Below, one piece after another: positions 61,828-64,000 of a stretch of DNA of 64,000 nt (the stretch's first letter is position 1; each line of letters starts with the position of its first letter). A program made the position numbers and the translations under genes. The notes below the pieces were generated by a model. The model did no database searches, was not told the DNA's origin, and worked only from the letters and a program-made list of their open reading frames with translations. The stretch is from Urechis unicinctus (lineage: Eukaryota; Annelida; Polychaeta; Xenopneusta; Urechidae), in assembly GCA_034190875.2 (NCBI GenBank), contig CM067348.1, forward strand, positions 11,875,935 through 11,939,934, read 5' to 3'.

Positions 61828-64000
61828 ATGACTCATAATCAGCGGGCACGTGAAGCCCAAAACGTTTATGTTTCAATTCACGGTTTTAAGCCTCCTTATC
61901 CATGCTCTAAGGTTGCACTCAAAGCACTCCAAGTGCGTAATGAATATGACCGTGCATACAAGGAGATGTTGGCTAGATTAAAGGCTGGGGTGGCACGCAC
62001 CCCTGTCCCCACTGCTGCCCCACGCAGACTAGTCCCTGCCCCACGCATCCCCGCAACCCAGTCCCCAGTCCCCACAGCGCGTCTTGCCTTCAAGAAGACT
62101 AAGTGGGCTGTTAAAAACTATTTGCGTGGATGGGTGATGAACGTTCCTGAGTCTCACCCCCTTAGCTCGGACCTTATGATGTTCTTTAAGGGCATGCGTC
62201 GGAAGATGCATAAAGTTTTGACTTGTGAGCTAGAAGAGCAAGGTGGAATCAAGTGTCAGTTTGCCCTTAAGGTAAGACTCTCCAAGCACGCCGATGATGA
62301 CAGCACTGAGTATCTTGAGCCTGTGTTGCGTAATAAGCAGCAGGTGGTTCTCTCCTCAGAAGACATGGATGTTGCGTTGGACCAGAGTGTTGTTAATATC
62401 CAAGAGCGGTTGAAGAAATGGACCAACCAAGGTTCTGGCTGGGAGTTTGAGGCGGTCACAATTCTGTGGATTGATATTGCCAACTACCAACCGTTGAAGG
62501 GTGGCTCCTACCTGCGACTTCCGGCTGCGCTGGCGGCTAAGCAGGCCATCATAAATGTAAAGAACTGGGACGACTTCTGCATTCTATGGGCTATTGTAGC
62601 CGCTCTGCACCCGGTAGCCAAGGACCCACAGCGACCATCAAAATATAACATTCAGTGGCTTTTGGATCTGCTGGAGGGTTCAGGTGTAGAATATCCTACA
62701 CCGGTGTCGCATGTTGAGAAGATAGAAAAGCATGCTAAACTAGCCTTGAACTTTTTGGCTGGGATGGGAAGACCACTATCGTACACCGCATCAGTAAGCA
62801 CTCTGGTACCCGTATAAACCTCATGCTGATTGAGAAGGACGGCAAGTTTCATTACACGCAAATCAAAGACCTGAACCGCTTGCTGTATGACCAGACGAAA
62901 CATAAAGAGCGCAAGTTCTTCTGTGAGCTATGTCTGCATGGATATACCTCAGAGGGTCTGCTCCTGGTGCATAAGCCTGAGTGTATGGGGATAGGGCACA
63001 CTGCTGTGCGAGTGGATATGCTTGAGGAAGGGAAGAACATATTATCCTTCCAGAACTGGCAGAAACAGCTTGCTGCACCCTACGTCATCTATGCTGACTT
63101 TGAAGCGCTCACAGTGAAGCTTCTGGGTCCTGCGCTTAATCCTGGTAAGAGCAACACGCAGAGAACGCAGGAACACCAAGGATGCGGATACGGCTATGTG
63201 GTTGTTCGTTGTGATGGTAAGACTGAACCCCCTGTGGTTTACAGAGGAAGCGATTCTGTGGAAAAGTTCGTACAGGCTCTGCAGCAGGAGGAGCAAAAGA
63301 TCAAAGCAGTTCTGTCCAAGCCTGTCCCTATGCGGATGACTCTGGAGGATAGAAGGGCACATAAGGCTGCAACTCACTGTCATGTGTGCAAGAAAAAACT
63401 GGGCTGTGACTCTGTTGCCATATAACAGGCTTGTACAGAGGGCCAGCCCATAACGTGTGTAACTTGAAACTTCGGCTGAGTCCCAAGACAACACCCATCC
63501 CTGTGGTGTTCCATAACTTGCGGGGCTACGACTCCCATCTCTTGATGCAGGGTATAAGCAAAGTGGAGGGGAGCATCAACTGTATCCCCAACAACATGGA
63601 GAAATATATCTCCCTGTCGCTTGGACAGTTGTGCTTCATTGACAGTGCACAGTTTCTCCTGGCCTCGCTTGATAAGCTGGTGTCTGCTAACAACCCAGAT
63701 GCCTTTGCTGTGACGGCGGAATATGAGCCAGACCAGATGAAGCGGCGGTTGCTGTTGCGTAAGGGAGTCTTCCCCTATGAGTTCATGGACAGCTGGGATA
63801 AGTTTGATTCACCTCTGCCGCCAATCCAGGAGTTCTAAAGCAAGCTCTCTGAGGAGGGTATATCTACTGTAGACTATGCCCATGCACAAAAGGTCTGGAG
63901 TGTGTTCGGGTGTAAGAACATGGGTGACTACCATGACCTGTACCTGCGGACAGATGTACTGCTCCTGGCAGATGTGTTTGAGGTGTTCCGCAAGACCTGT
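61828..64000 (+). pseudogene. Protein-primed type B DNA polymerase (pPolB), broken and cut by the window end
   Basis: From ATG 61828 (330 codons of N-terminal domain, basic and Pro-rich at first, with LRGWVMNVPESHPLSSDLMM) to a TAA at 62815-62817. The frame shifts and continues to 63425 with the zinc-binding HVCKKKLGC and exonuclease motif I YADFEAL (near 63095). It shifts again near 63425 to exonuclease motif II FHNLRGYDSH (near 63515), meets TAA at 63836-63838, and goes on in the same frame through YLRTDVLLLADV (motif III, near 63945) to the edge. The polymerase palm lies beyond the window. The enzyme would replicate the linear genome from a terminal protein. Two shifts (the second perhaps with a small deletion) and one internal stop disable it. 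Confidence 0.85.

Larger units (their letters stand above)
50810..64000. mobile_element. Polinton/Maverick (adintovirus-like) provirus, right end beyond the window
   Basis: About 13 kb of tightly packed, intronless genes with the hallmark set: protein-primed PolB, retroviral-type integrase, A32/FtsK-type packaging ATPase and double-jelly-roll major capsid protein, plus nuclease, fibre and conserved virion-candidate genes. Composition changes from the repeat-rich, gene-poor host DNA to dense coding sequence at about 50.9 kb. At least nine genes are interrupted by stops or shifts, so the copy is most likely an old endogenous one. PolB is cut by the window end, so the right terminus, any protease gene and the terminal repeats are not seen. 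Confidence 0.9.

Noticed and set aside
59464..63838. Alternative genetic code in which TAA/TAG encodes tyrosine
   Set aside because: Intact neighbouring genes end in normal TAA/TAG stops, and frameshifts plus a TGA in the integrase show ordinary decay.

Overview
The window is animal nuclear DNA. Genes have introns with GT-AG borders, AATAAA signals, CpG-containing promoters, LINE, SINE and LTR-retrotransposon remnants and very many minisatellites. The gene content (a complete ANKRD42 orthologue, a NACHT ATPase fragment, a CR1/L2-group LINE whose ORF1 carries PHD and SGNH-esterase domains, a tRNA-derived SINE, a Polinton/adintovirus-like element) fits a marine invertebrate, most likely a lophotrochozoan such as a mollusc. 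The species cannot be fixed from the sequence alone.

Layout. 1-8.3 kb: a plus-strand ANKRD42 gene with 13 coding exons, one of them a 9-nt microexon. It has an RFX-type X-box about 70 bp before the start codon, and its introns are swollen by seven separate minisatellites. 8.3-9.2 kb: an unrecognised minus-strand gene, tail to tail with ANKRD42. 9.3-11 kb: palindromic and degenerate repeats. 11.0-16.8 kb: a near full-length but broken LINE. 17.1-18.4 kb: exons of an unrecognised minus-strand gene and a Gypsy protease remnant. 18.4-24.0 kb: large tandem arrays (41, 18, 21, 34 bp and TG-rich) plus a second reverse-transcriptase remnant. 25.2 kb: a SINE. 26.6-27.8 kb: a long-terminal-inverted-repeat element. 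28.9-30.2 kb: a NACHT gene broken in Walker B. 31.5-38.4 kb: 34-, 28- and 17-bp arrays with a Gypsy pol tail between them. 39-50 kb: gene-poor DNA with three pairs of dispersed repeats, a 21-bp array of NRF1-like sites and a few decayed coding-like tracts.

50.8-64 kb, running off the right edge, is the most distinctive part: an integrated Polinton/adintovirus-like provirus. It carries a YqaJ/lambda-exonuclease-type nuclease, a phage-like fibre, a penton-like minor capsid candidate, several membrane or coiled-coil virion candidates, an intact double-jelly-roll major capsid protein, an A32-type packaging ATPase, small conserved proteins, a DDE integrase, a zinc-ribbon protein and a protein-primed type B DNA polymerase. 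Genes are packed almost without gaps, in divergent and convergent blocks. At least nine carry stops or frameshifts, so this copy looks inactive although the capsid gene is whole. Replication (PolB, nuclease), integration (integrase), packaging (ATPase) and shell (MCP, minor capsid, fibre) functions are all represented; an adenain-type maturation protease was not found in the part seen.
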